A DNA stretch of 64,000 bases from Absidia repens (lineage: Eukaryota; Mucoromycota; Mucoromycetes; Mucorales; Cunninghamellaceae): the NCBI GenBank assembly GCA_002105175.1, contig MCGE01000007.1, forward strand, positions 620,001 through 684,000. The letters are read 5' to 3'. Below the pieces are notes generated by a model that did no database searches, was not told the origin of the DNA, and saw only the letters and a list, made by a program, of their open reading frames with translations. Each line of letters starts with the position of its first letter. Position 1 is the stretch's first letter. Shown piece by piece: positions 25,496 to 37,186 of this stretch. The translations under genes and the position numbers were made by a program.

Positions 25496-26109
25496 TTGGC
25501 TTTTTATTAGATAAATATACACATATACATTATTCGTCTCTCCATACACTTGCAAATACAAACACGTACGCTCACCCGATTCCCCCCTTCCCTTCCCTTT
25601 AGTATAGCTGTACTCCCTTTATTATTTTTATTATTTACTCAATCAAAAATAAACAGAACTCGTTATTTGACTTGAATGACTTTTGATGATTTTTAAGGTA
25701 TATGTTAGATGGTAGATTGTTGACTTCTTTTATTGAATGGGAGACTGTACTGTACTGTACATGTTTTAGTATGGAGGTGTGCATAACTTACCTGTCCATC
25801 TAAATATTTCAGCTGTCTGGTGCAGCTCAACAGCAACTTAAAGTGAACCTTAATGGTTGCTATCTATTTATTATTATTATTCTGAGAGGCCATGACACTC
25901 AAACAAAAGAAAAAAAGATTTTACGTGGAATTTCAACATACTCACTACTTGCAAGATTTAGTTTATTGAAAAGGGGGCATCATCCCGCCATTTTGCACCT
26001 TAGCTCTAAACTGGCTTCTACTCGGGCTTTTTATTACTATTACTATTACTATTACTATTATTATTATTATCATACAACACGCAAACAATGAACAAAAATA
26101 TCGAGCTGC

Positions 26110-26960
26110 ATATATAAATTATTTCCAGTTTTATTAAAAGCTACGCTAGCGTCATAGTCTAGGTTTATTGGCATGAATGGTAGAGCAAAATTACGGCCAC
26201 GTTTCATATTAAGTATTCTTAGCACTGTCAACCAAGCATTAAGTCTCAGGAATCAATGCAAGTAGCTATAGAGAACCTAGAAAAGTACTTCAAAATGCAC
26301 TATGGCGGCAGGTGCACGCACAGCACAACGCGTGTTCAACTATATGATTGCTCGAGCAGAACTGAGACTACCTTTGATAGTTAGTGAGCAATCTTATTGA
26401 GAATCTATTGAAGTCATAAGGGTAACTGAAGAATAGTGGACTCTGATCTAAAGGTATGTTGTAAAATGGTAGCTAATACACTATACAAGACATGAGAATG
26501 ACTAAAAGGACATCAGCGATTAAGGCACAACAATATTCAACAACACTCAAAAAGTGGTGATGGTAGCAAAATAAGGTTTTATTGAACAAAACATGAGAGA
26601 GACTAATGGGATATTTTTCATTGAAGCAAGTAAAAAAGACATATTTTATTGAGATGTTGATGCAAACTATGACACATTGACACTGACCTAAGCTAATGAA
26701 TGCTCCAAAAAGCTAACTAATCGTCGTCTAAAATCCTAGATCTAAAATGAAAGGGTTTCCCCATGTATGTTGTAATCCCTGAGCAGAAAACCTTTCTAAA
26801 CTAGTCCTGATACTAATTTAAGTCCACCATAATCTCAATGAAGTTCCATTGTTGAGAAAGAAAAGAAAAAGGAAAAAAGAGAAATTCATGTGGGCGGAAT
26901 TTTAAAAGTTTTTTTTTGTCCCTTGAGGATTTAGTACATGATGGACACAAAAAATAGCCT
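26110..26960 (-). repeat. Dispersed non-coding repeat copy
   Basis: Reads in reverse relative to the 2.9-kb copy. It contains the core ATGAAAGGGTTTCCCCATG (about 26746), followed by the conserved TGTTGTAATCCCTGAGCAGA block, the pyrimidine tract (on the minus strand) and the B-box-like GGGCGGAATTTTAA head. Upstream lie two modules with CATGAGA-ACTAA-GGGATATTTTTCATTGAAGC about 100 bp apart. Boundaries are approximate. Confidence 0.7.
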
Positions 26961-27510
26961 TTTTTATAATTGTAAACGCCATACGACATCACCAACATAA
27001 TGATCTTTTTCTCACAAGAGCGTCCATTGCCATTCAACAACAACAACATGGTTATTCCCTTCTAAGGACGTCTTTGGAAAAAACATCATAGCGTCCCTTC
27101 ACTTGCAGAACAGTTTGCTACTTCCTATTGAATACCTTCCCTCTTTGACGGGTCTAGTTTATCTTACCTTACGCTTTGTCTACAACAATATACCCCCCCC
27201 ATACACATCCCCTACACTAACTTACACACACCTTAAATGCCCCACAATCAAATATGTCCCATAGTATTATCATAAGGCCACGTAGTTAACTCAGTTGTTG
27301 TTGCTAGTATATACATATGAATAAAATATGTCATGTCTTTTTCCTTTATATTGTATCTCAGGTGTTTAATTTGTTGTGCCGAATGAGTATACTCGCACTA
27401 CAGTGTATAGTGCTTGTGAGTGTAGAAAAAAAAAAGGGTTGATGAGTGTGGGGGGGGGGAGGAAATAAAGGTATTAATCAGTCGTCGTTCCTAGCGCTTC
27501 GTCTACTGTA

Positions 27511-27526
27511 TGTACTGTACAGTACA
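27511..27526. repeat. Perfect 16-bp palindrome TGTACTGTACAGTACA
   Basis: An exact palindrome made of the CTGTAC motif that recurs in several intergenic regions (about 3345, 14728, 25747, 48718). It could be a protein-binding site or a chance product of a local CTGTA repeat. Confidence 0.7.
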
Positions 27527-28360
27527 GGACTATACTGTAATAGGGCGGGTCTTAAATGTAGGAGGTGAGAAGTTTTTTTTTTTTTTGAATGGTTTTATAA
27601 TAGACGTGCTGGACGCGTGAGGAAAGACATAGAAATAAATAAATAAGCAGAGATGAGAAAGCGTACTGAAAAGTATGTAGTTGAACCGCATAACAGATCT
27701 GTTGTTTCTTTGTACACGACATGGTGTTCCAATTCCGCGATCCTCTACCAAAGCCGATCAGCTTCAAAGACGGGCTCTTTTTTTTTTTTTTTTTTTTTGT
27801 GAAAAAGACAAAATCAGTAAACCACAAACTTCGCTCCTTTTCGCCTTTGTTATCACGTTACGAGGTTAAACGTTTTATATGTCAAGTAAACATAATGTTA
27901 TTAGTATTTTCCGTGAGAAACAATTTTTTTACGTTTTTTCTTAACTGCACCATATCTGCATTCTGTTTTGATCTATTATACGGTAGTACATTTTATTGAT
28001 TGCTTATATACACTATTATTGGTCAGACATGGGAAGGTACAATAATAAAAGAATGAGCAATATTGATGCATATTATATTGATCAGGGGTGATACGTCATA
28101 ATTATATAAAACTTTGAATGATGATAATGAATGTTTATTAATTTGATGAAGAGATAAAAAAATATCATACTAATGAAACATATGTTGTTCAAGCGTCAGA
28201 TACGATAAGTTTTGGTCATAAAAAAATAGGTATGTTTATTGTTTGATAAAGAAGATAAAAAATACTAATAATAATTCATAACGTATAACTATAATCAACA
28301 AGATATATAAAATAGGAGTAGGGGATATGAAGGTGTACTAACTTTGATTGAATCATAAAA

Positions 28361-29924
28361 TCATGCCAAAAGAGGAGCACGTTCACCATTAGCATCATGT
28401 TTTGCGAATTTTTGGCGGATGGCAGTGAGAACAGCAGAGAAAACACCGTTGAAGATAAATACACCAATAACTAATGTAATAAATCCAAAAAGTTGAACCC
28501 AAGAGAATGAATCGAGACCATAGTGGGCAGCAATCACCCAGATAAGTGTTGTTCTAAAGAAGTTGAGTTGAAAATAGTGAGTAAAAGGAATGGCACAAGT
28601 TTAATTCATCTCCGCCCTCCTTTTTTTTTAAAAAACGAAAATCAACCACCCACACCAAGTGCTCGTTTGCACCCAAATATTGCTTGTCGTCTCGCCAACC
28701 TCCATTAGATATTATTATTTTTTCTTACCGAATAGCATCCAATACACTTCGACCAGGAATTCCAACGGAAGTGCTGACGGCCAAACCGAAGAAGTTAAAC
28801 ACAGCCACCATCAAAGCAAGCACAATCGCGGATTGCCACAAATTGGAAGTATGAATCAGCTGATTTACACCGGACTTGATATCAAAGACAGATCCATCAG
28901 CCGCAGGACTAAATGCAGCCACAATCAAAGAGATACCAAGAAGTAAAGCACCAAACACACCTTCAATGCCCATAGCACGCACCGGGTTCATTTGGAAACG
29001 GTCCATCAAGTATTCTTCCATGATAAACTGACAGGCCACAAACACTTGAGAGAATAGTAAAAGCAAAGGGCCCAACCAATGTGATTCCCCGTCATTGTCA
29101 GCACCGCCAACAGGTGAAAGTCCGGTACCGTAATAAGTGATGATCCCAATTCCACCCAAGATGGTAACCACAGAAACCCATTCGTGACTCAAAAACCGAC
29201 GAGATAAGAATAAAAAGCTAAACACTGCCGAGAATCCTACAATGCCACTTCGTACCATTTGGAAAGCAGAAGGTGTGGAATAAATTAAGCCCAAGTTCAG
29301 CATCTATATCATCAACAGGGTAATAAAAATAAAAAATAAAAAATAGTGAGTTTCGTGTGTGTGTCACAAAGCGACAAGTGTGCGTGTACGTGTGTGTGTC
29401 AAAGGCTACACACGCACCAAACAAAACTTACTGTGGTTGAAATAAGGTCGCATGCACTTGGGATAATGAACCATAAACCAGACCAGAACCACGAACGCTG
29501 TTGAACTGTCCATTCATTGCCATCTTCAGATTGCTGTTGACCATTGACATGAGCAGAATTTAATAAAGAGCGATCCAACCAAGAAGAGGCTTTGCTGGCC
29601 ACCTGAATACCAAAGATACAAATAATTTCTCCCAAGAATATCATGACTGTTTGAAGGAGAGGTTGAGCAAAATAGTGGTCTTGTCCGTCGACATCTTGAT
29701 GATCTTGGAAACTAAGTATCAATGGTATGGATACCCCTATAGTGACAAAAAAATAATCAAAATACAGAGGTCCGTCAGTACGTAAGCTTTTCGTTTCCAA
29801 CACCCTCCCCCCTCAATAGCTTTACTCCTTGTTTCCTGTTTTTTATGCTTTTCCGACATTAAAGGATCAACTTACCCGAAATCAATAAACCAAGTACGAG
29901 AAGGGAAGTGTAAACTACCGACAT
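28361..29924 (-). CDS. SLC35F6-like drug/metabolite transporter family protein
   Basis: Exons on the minus strand 29924-29876, 29736-29432, 29303-28729 and 28553-28361 give 373 residues. Ten membrane segments of the EamA/DMT fold are visible. Family landmarks match the SLC35F6 group: HYFAQPLLQTVMIFLGEIICI near the N-terminus, PSACDLISTTMLNLGLIY, PSAFQMVRSGIVGFSAVFS, EEYLMDRFQMNPVRAMGIEG, and RSVLDAIRTTLIWVIAA, ending with a short polar tail (ERAPLLA) typical of endomembrane sorting. The human relative is in lysosomes and mitochondria; substrate is unknown. Length matches the family (about 370). Donors and acceptors are all canonical and phases close. Confidence 0.85.
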
Positions 29925-30337
29925 TTTTGACTAAGTTGGCAGAGGCAAAAGGTATGAAAATATAAATATAAAAACTAAAGAAAGTTAAAAATCGAAAAAG
30001 AAAAACAAGGAAGTGTATGATAAAAAAAAAAGTGCAAGATTTTATACAACCCAAAAAACAACTCCGCTAGACGAAAATCAGATTGTATTAGTTGACGCCC
30101 ACCTCCAACAGTAACAACAATGACATAATGATAATAATATATTGTGAGAACACAGTATTTTATTCCAATTTCTAACGCAAAATAATAACATCAAAAATAA
30201 TAGGGAATAAAGTTGTTGTTTTTTGAGTGTGTCTGTGATTGATTGGAGTAAGTCAAAAAACAAAAATAAAAATAAACACTGAGTTCATGTTGGAATGTAT
30301 ATACAGAAGTAAGATAAAGGATAATAAATCGAGTCAA
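29925..30337. other. Intergenic region between the SLC35F6-like gene and isu1
   Basis: Upstream region of the minus-strand transporter and downstream region of isu1. AT-rich with A-tracts; no gene seen. Confidence 0.4.
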
Positions 30338-30997
30338 CTAAGCAGTGGGATCAGCAACAGGGCGCCGAGATCTGTAATCCTTGATAGCAGACTTGATAGC
30401 ATCTTCAGCAAGCACTATAATAAAAAAAAAATAAGGTATCCGTATATTGGTCAGCTTAGTTGTCATATTGGATAAACAGCCAGTCCAATTTTTTCATCTT
30501 TTAAAACTATACTTACTTGAGCAATGCAACTTTACAGGCGGTAAACACAATTCCTTTGCAATTTCCGTATTCTTGATTTGTCCAGCTTCGTCCAAAGTCA
30601 TACCTCTCACACGTTCAGTCATAAAGCTGCTTGACGCAATGGCTGAGCCACAGCCAAAAGTTTTGAACTTCACATCAGTAATCTTGCCAGTTGCATCATC
30701 CACTTTGATTTGTAACTTCATAACATCACCACATGCAGGTGCACCAACGAGACCAGTACCAATATCAGTGCTACCTTTAGGGAAAGAGCCTACATTGCGA
30801 GGTCGTTCGTAATGGTCAATCACCTATATAACACAAGAAGAAAGCCCATTTGTGAGCTTCTTTGACACTCAACTGTTTTTGATATGTACACAATTGTATT
30901 TTACCTTTTCATGATAGAAACGGGCACCAGACAGAGTCAAAGGCTTTTGGATAAGGCGGGTAGATTTGTTTAAAGAGTTGAAAGTAGTTCGTAACAT
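30338..30997 (-). CDS. isu1: Mitochondrial iron-sulfur cluster scaffold Isu1/IscU
   Basis: Exons 30997-30905, 30823-30517 and 30414-30338 give 158 residues. Isu1 is the scaffold on which Nfs1 assembles 2Fe-2S clusters in the matrix. The N-terminal 28 residues are Arg/Ser-rich with no acidic residue, as expected for a mitochondrial presequence. The conserved body starts at YHEKVIDHYERPRNVGSF. The three cluster cysteines are C62 (in ACGD), C89 (in FGCGSAIAS) and C132 (in HCSMLAEDA); D64 is also present. The LPPVK motif (125-129) is the binding site for the Hsp70 Ssq1/HscA. Intron 2 splits the codon for the Met after CS. Confidence 0.95.
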
Positions 30998-31361
30998 TAT
31001 CAAAATAATAAAAATTGGAGAGCAAGAAAGGAAAAATAAAAAAGAAATGAAAAAAATTTCTACTCATATCTTAAAAAATAGAAACAAATATTTGAGCACC
31101 GCCAATATCTGATTGATATTGACCAATCAAATCTAGTTTCAAACATCTGATTAGCACTAGGCAAAGTTTCAAGTCTGACTAAGAGAGGGGAGACTCGGTG
31201 AGCATCAAACAAACAAATCAAGTCGAACACCGAAAATCATTCAATCGCAAAAGGGGCAATTTATATAAGTCGAATAATAGTAATAATAATAATAAAAAAA
31301 AGCATGATTCTTTATTTCAAAAGACCAACAAAATAAAACTAATAGACTAATAGGCTAAAAA
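30998..31361. other. Interval between isu1 and the eL33 gene
   Basis: Promoter of isu1 (minus) and the 3' end of the eL33 gene. AT-rich with a (TAA)n run; no gene seen. Confidence 0.4.
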
Positions 31362-32023
31362 TTAAACGTTGGAAGGATAGAGCATCTATAATTGACAAAG
31401 TATGAGATTAGTTGAAAGTCAAAATATTGACCATTTCTATCTAGCAACTATAATAATATGCACTTACCACACGAACGGAAGCACCGAAGGATTTGGGAGG
31501 CAAGTTGTTGCGGAAACGGGCCTTGACAACACCGTTGGTACCGTGGGTACGGGCAATACGACCCCAGATAACACGAACCTTGGAACCGTTCACTTCACGC
31601 TTAGCGCGGTAGACATAGGCGATACGTTTGCCGAGGTAGAATTGAGCATCCTTGGTGGTTTGGACACCTTCAACTTGGATGAGAGAAGTGTTGGGGTTTT
31701 GATTGCGCTTAGCACGTTCGTAACCTAAAACACGGCCCTTGCTGTAAAGACTAAATACAAGAGTGACTGGGTTAGTATATTGTCCGTTGATATAACAAGT
31801 GGTTGGATATAATATTTTGTGAAAAACCATAGGTAGATTCATCATGTTGTGCTTGTCCTTCATTCATGGTGATATGTGAGTTGTGGTTCAATTCATCCAT
31901 CCATCCGTCCGTTCGTCCATGTATATATCCATCTATCGTTTTTCATATCTATCCAACCACTTGTATGTTGTGTATATTCATTTTCATTAACTATATGTAA
32001 TTGTATATTTACCGGTCAGACAT
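31362..32023 (-). CDS. rpl33: Large-subunit ribosomal protein eL33 (L35A)
   Basis: Exons 32023-32013 (11 nt: ATG TCT GAC CG), 31750-31468 and 31385-31362 (24 nt) give 105 residues. Recognition: [20 protein letters not shown], then [59 protein letters not shown]. All are hallmarks of the eukaryotic protein, and the length is typical. A 262-nt first intron directly after the fourth codon is a common layout for ribosomal-protein genes. It is divergent from ndc1. Confidence 0.95.
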
Positions 32024-32234
32024 GGCAAACTACACAAAGAGAGAGGGAGGGACATTATTTTTTTTGTTATAGCCTGTGCTTTAATGAAAGTTTGGGAACA
32101 TCCTGGCCGCCTCCGCCAAAAAAAGTCAATTGAATTCCCGCCGCCGGCTCGGGGAGAAAAGACCAAAAAAAAAAAAAAAAAAAAGTCGCGCCTCTTCCCT
32201 TTTTTTCTTGCTTCCCGTTGTTTGTTGACAAGCA
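32024..32234. promoter_or_regulatory. Shared divergent promoter of rpl33 and ndc1
   Basis: Only 211 bp lie between the two start codons. It contains a GC-rich core (CCGCCGCCGGCTCGGGG, about 32140), an A20 tract and a pyrimidine stretch on the ndc1 side. Both promoters must fit here. Confidence 0.55.
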
Positions 32235-34879
32235 ATGAATTCATTCATTAAGAAAACTACGCAGCCGACAATCACAGGAACACTAAAACCACCATGCTAT
32301 TCTTATACTAAAGCTTACGATGTTCTTTTTCTTCAACAGACCAAAAATTGCGCCTTGATTCTACTTGTCGTCGCAGCTTTGACTACCACCTGCCTTGAAT
32401 CTATTCAATGTAACAAAATACGCCAAACATACACAACAACTCTCATCAAATTGACCACAATCTTATATTATTTTTTCATATATGTATAGTTACCCTTCCT
32501 TCTTGGCGAACACTGATCTACACTATTATATTATGGGCTTCTTTGATACTACTATTACTTTATCGACTTATTTCCAATACATGTAAGAACACCGATATCA
32601 ACAAACGAAAGGCTGGTTATTGAACTAGCATCCTTCTATTATATATATAGTTCAACGAAATATGGGTCCAACATTGAAAAGCGATTTGCTCACAGCCATC
32701 ACTGGACGTGAAAATTCGATACGCATTATGGTTTACACCTTTATCAGCATTGTACTCGTCCTCTCGTCTTTTATATTACTCTTCCGAACAACCATACCAA
32801 ACAATATAATAAAGTAAGTCATCGGAACAACAACACGAAACGCAAGTGGTTACTAACCTTGAAGGGGGGATGTTGGATTTTTTTTCCAATTATACAATAT
32901 TGATCTGATAATAGTAGACAACGCCATGGTGCTCAACAAATTAATCTCGAACGGCTGTATGTTTTCTTTTACGCCTGCCTACTTGGACTGTCATTCTCTA
33001 TTTATCGAAACTTTCATCAGCTATGGGTGATTCAAATGCAAGTCGTGCAGGTAACTTCAATATCACACTATACCTCACAACACATTTTGTGCTCCTTGTG
33101 ATTCACCTTTACTCTTCTCGATATTTCTGATTATAGCAGAATCCACTATATCTCATCAAATATTCCACTCGATCAAGTGTCAAACCACCTCTTTCATGGT
33201 CTTTTGGAATATTTGCTGCATCATATATGACGTATCTTTTGTTTTCCGGTACCATCTACAAACTGGCAACTCACTTTATTGGTATTTTCACCCCGTAAGT
33301 CATCAAAGGAACAACACGATACTGTATCAGGATATGCTATTTATTATACATGTTTTGGTAGTGTTTTAGACGCCCCAATTATTGGATTCCGATGGTGGGA
33401 TGTAGTATTATTTGGCAAGATGATTATTGTTGGTTATTCGATCGTTTGGAATTGGGTTTTTGTGGATATTGTTGTAGATGCTTATTTTAACAAGGTAAGG
33501 CAAAGGTGAAATCGTGTTTATATATCACTGTTACTTTTGACATCGGCTAATACCTGCTTTAGGTTGACGACTGTATATCTCCATATAGTAACCCGATTGG
33601 TTGTCTCATCGACGGATTACAACAAAGGAAGGAGGAGCAACTCCGAGTAAGTAGAGGCTGGGTTTGTGCTACAAGGTAGTGGGAAAGGTTTATGCTTGCT
33701 AATGCTCTGCAATTTTCTTTTTTCACAGGGGCGTGCCTTTGCTGAATTGGCGAGACTCTCATCAGTGGATCCCGTAAAGCGAAAAGTCATCTACAATGAC
33801 ATGGGAAACAACAACGCACCTTCCACCTGGTCACGTATCAGAACTGAATGCATAGTGGCTCTTGACGAACTTACTGATCGAATAAACGCTGAATATAAAG
33901 TGGATAAAACGCAAGGTAAACTGAACGGAAATCAAAGGGTATTCTCCTGGAAAACGGAATCGACTAATATAAATAGTTACTTTTGTTTTTGCTGTGTGAT
34001 TGGTATTGGACTGTGGACGACTAGATAAGACAAAGGATATACGAAACAGCGAATCTGACAAGACGGCAGCAACAGAATCCAAGCCTGGCAACAAGAAGAC
34101 TATCAAACTCGTTGATGGAAATATTATTGCGCAACGACGAAAGAATGTGGCGCAATTTGACGACAGGACCTTCCATGCCGTATCCAATGCTGCAACCCAA
34201 GTATCTGATCGACTTCCTTCTCCAGATATCCACGTTGGTAAATTGATATCTAGTGGCTGGGCGAAATTTCTCAAGAGCAAGATCGGCAAGTCTATCGCAT
34301 CAACTCGACCAAAAGGGAAAATCGGACAATGGTTACACTACTTATGCGATGAAACCAAAAGCAGGAAGATGTACACTGTGCTTGGTAACCCTGCTATGCA
34401 AATATATTCCATTAAAGGTAAGATATATATATATATATATAATAGTGATTTGATTGATTGATCGACCTTTCTATTTATATACAGCATTATCAAACTTGTT
34501 GACGTTTTCATTGCAAGAAGACGACCTTGGACACGTACAATATGACATATCAACAATCGTCAACGTTCTTTTAGGCTGTTTATCGACCGTCAACACTTAT
34601 GTCCAATCTCCTCCTCCCCATTATCTGAAATTGTCTGAACTACCTGACGTCCCTTTATTGGCCCCTTTTCAACTTGACTTGGGTAACGTAGTTTATTTGG
34701 AAATCATGTATCATTGTTGGGTTTCATCTTATCAAAGACTCACTTATTTATTTTATTTTATTTGCTCAATTTTAGCTCTGACAGATGCGCTTTTGACAAT
34801 CAAGCTTTCATTTTCGGAACATCTGGACGGTATCGCTGTGGATGATAAATATTTATCAAGTTGGAATCAAATAGTTTAG
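32235..34879 (+). CDS. ndc1: Nucleoporin Ndc1, nuclear-pore membrane anchor
   Basis: Eleven exons: 32235-32409, 32490-32582, 32651-32813, 32918-33050, 33137-33294, 33362-33494, 33563-33646, 33729-33915, 34025-34417, 34485-34682 and 34776-34879, all in phase, 606 residues. Ndc1 is a multi-pass protein that anchors nuclear pore complexes, and in yeasts spindle-pole bodies, in the nuclear envelope. About six membrane segments fill the first half: NCALILLVVAALTTTCLES, TIILWASLILLLLYRLIS, FISIVLVLSSFILLF, FYACLLGLSFSIYR, FGIFAASYMTYLLFSG and MIIVGYSIVWNWVFVDIVV. The second half is soluble, with RGRAFAELARLSSVDP, a typical Ndc1 feature, and a C-terminal helical region. Family recognised by architecture and the RAFAEL segment. 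AATAAA lies about 120 bp downstream. Confidence 0.8.
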
Positions 34880-35168
34880 TATAGTTATAAATTATTGGTT
34901 TTAGTTTTTTTGTTTTTTGTTGGGGGGTTTCCTTTTTCTTTTTGGTTAATTAGTTTAGTTTTGTTAACATTATCTTTTGTTACATGTATATATCAAAAAT
35001 AAAAAAATGTTTGCTTGACTTTATATGGCCAGATCAACTGTGGTGGGGTGTGTTTTTTGGCGGGTATCGGGAATTCAAATTCAAAAAGTGACTAGTGGAA
35101 GGGAGGGGAGGGATCCTTTTTTTCTTTCTTTCCTGTCACATTCGTCTCATTACTAAATTGTATCAATA

Positions 35169-35721
35169 ATGGCGCAAACACAAACCCGCGCACTCTATCG
35201 TCAGCTATTAAAAGAAGTCAATTTACAAGTAAGATCCCTCCAATAAATAGAGATACTTTAGAAGGACTGCATGGGAAAAGAAACTAACAGATCGTTTGTT
35301 TTTTTTTGTTTAGTATACCAAGGTAGCAAAGACTGATCTCTACGCCAATGAAATTCGATCAATCTACAGACAAAACAAAGATATTACCGATGCTGCCAAG
35401 ATTGCGTCATTAAATCAGACTGCTGCTGATGTGGTCACTTTTATGAAGGGTTCTCGAAAACACAAAGTAACCAACAACAGAAGAAGAAAAAGGCAGTGTA
35501 AGTAGACTGTACTAACTCTCTTTTTGTGTGTGATACAGGAACTCCGGGAACTATACTCTGGCGTGGTCATGGAACAAAAACTTAAGATTGAAAAAAGTGC
35601 CAACCTTGTGGGTTTACAACTTCCTGAACAATATGATCCCGAATCCCCCAGACCTCTGGATGGCTCCGATCGTGAACAAGCCGTTGCTGACCGTGTTAAC
35701 AAGGCTTTCAGCAATCAGTAG
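35169..35721 (+). CDS. fmc1: ATP synthase assembly factor Fmc1 (LYR-like)
   Basis: Exons 35169-35228, 35314-35466 and 35539-35721, each boundary in phase 0, give 131 residues. Fmc1 belongs to the Complex1-LYR-like proteins and helps assemble the F1 part of ATP synthase through Atp12. Evidence: the N-terminal ALYRQLLKEVN (LYR-type motif), helices to HKELRELYSGVVMEQKLKIEKSA, and the signature NLVGLQLPEQY near the end, which matches the SAGLVGLKLP segment of the family. A mitochondrial location is inferred. There is no obvious cleavable presequence. A CA microsatellite (about 35748-35769) is in the 3' untranslated region. Confidence 0.85.
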
Positions 35722-37186
35722 TTTAGCTTTCCTTCCATCACACCCACACACACACACACACACACACATACTCTATCTCTTTCGCTTTCTTTCTCTTCAT
35801 CCCTCTTCACTGCTTTTTTTTTTGTAGAAATAAATCCCTATCTGATTATGATATATTATTCGCCTTACTAGTTTACATTCATCAATCCATCAATAAATAA
35901 ATAATCAATTTTTTTGCCAAATTTGAAATATGTTCTGATGCTCAGCTGGGGGTTTAGGAAATACTGAATAAAAGGGGCTATTGAAAAATATGTTAGATAT
36001 GGTCAAGGGAAATGATCAGACACTGGGCCGATTATGGCTGGGAATTACTTTGTGGAGGTCGTTAAAATGGAGGAAAATCAGGTGCTGCTGCTAAAAGAAT
36101 AATGATAATAAAAGTAGTAAGAACAAACCAACAACAACAACAAACACACACAGCCAGACTGTAGTATACTGTATATTGAAGCAATCAGCTTTTGTTTATT
36201 CAATTGAGGTATTGTGAAATATACTGATATTTAAATAAGGAAACCTATAACAAAACACTAAGTTGGAAAGAAGTAGGTTCTATGGCTGCTAATATATGTA
36301 ACAGTAAGTGAAACAAGTTGAATCAAGTCTGTAGAATAGTCTACCGCAATAGACTAGTATGTAAAGCAATCTACCGCAATAGGATATTATGCAAAATAGC
36401 CCATCAGAGTAGAATAGCTTTGCCACCCATTGTTCATTGCAAAATAAAAACTTTTATTGAGAAGATGTAAATAGGGGCCGCTAATAGTAGTTGAGAGACG
36501 TGCTAGTCTAGATGAATGGTGTAGAAGACGGGACGATGTAAAATAAAAAAAGGGATCTCCAAACTTTTAATGAAGTTTAAATACACATCATTTTAAAGCG
36601 AAGACACGTTTTATTGAAGCAAAGACAAGTGCAAAGACAAGTTTTATTGAAGCAAACATATGTTTTATTGAAGCAAACGAAGCTAATCAAGACATCTCCC
36701 AAGATCCTAGAATCAAAATGAAAGGGTTTCCCCATGCCTCTTGTAATCCCTTTTCTAAAACACTTCTAAACTAGTTCTAAACAAAAAGCCAAGGCCACCA
36801 GGTCCACAATGAGCCCAAAACCATGAAGAGAAGTTAGCTCATTCCTTTTTTTATTTTTATTTTTCAATAAGCAATTCAGGCTGGCGGCGGGTTTTTAATT
36901 CTAACCCCTTAAAAAAAGGTACACCTTGTCTCCATATTTAAAATACTCTATCGCTACTGTTTTCAAATTAGGTGCATAAATTTCAGATTTTCAAAAGCTT
37001 CCATGAAGCATTCAGATGTTTATTGATGATAATAAAATATGAATGGGATATAAAAAATAACGAAAAGACAATAACAAAGCTAGCTAAGGTTTAGTACTCT
37101 AAACTAGGAGATGGGAAGGGAAGACGGAATAGATCATTCTTCACCATACCAGACCAAACAGAATGGAGGAGAGGGCAATTCGTTGA
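35722..37186. other. Gene-poor interval with repeat copy
   Basis: 3' untranslated region of fmc1 (AATAAA about 35828), then unremarkable AT-rich DNA and a dispersed-repeat copy (described separately). A short direct repeat with TCTACCGCAATAG (about 36341 and 36370) is present. No gene seen. Confidence 0.4.
36200..36910 (-). repeat. Dispersed non-coding repeat copy
   Basis: Core ATGAAAGGGTTTCCCCATG at about 36718. Immediately before it are three tandem copies of a unit ending TTTTATTGAAGCAAA (about 36610, 36650, 36670). Relative to other copies the module spacing is altered and the head is diverged. Confidence 0.6.

Larger units (their letters stand above)
25496..28360. other. Gene-poor interval with repeat copy
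   Basis: AT-rich DNA holding the 3' untranslated region of the PEHE gene, a TTA microsatellite (about 26031-26072), a dispersed-repeat copy and the palindrome at 27511-27526. Short ORFs are scattered on both strands and none looks like a gene. A G9 run (27450-27458) is an unusual G tract here. Confidence 0.45.

Noticed and set aside
33831..34289. Long minus-strand ORF over ndc1
   Set aside because: It overlaps two ndc1 exons and an intron, with no protein-like features.
35748..35769. CA repeat as a CRISPR or satellite
   Set aside because: A plain dinucleotide microsatellite in an untranslated region.
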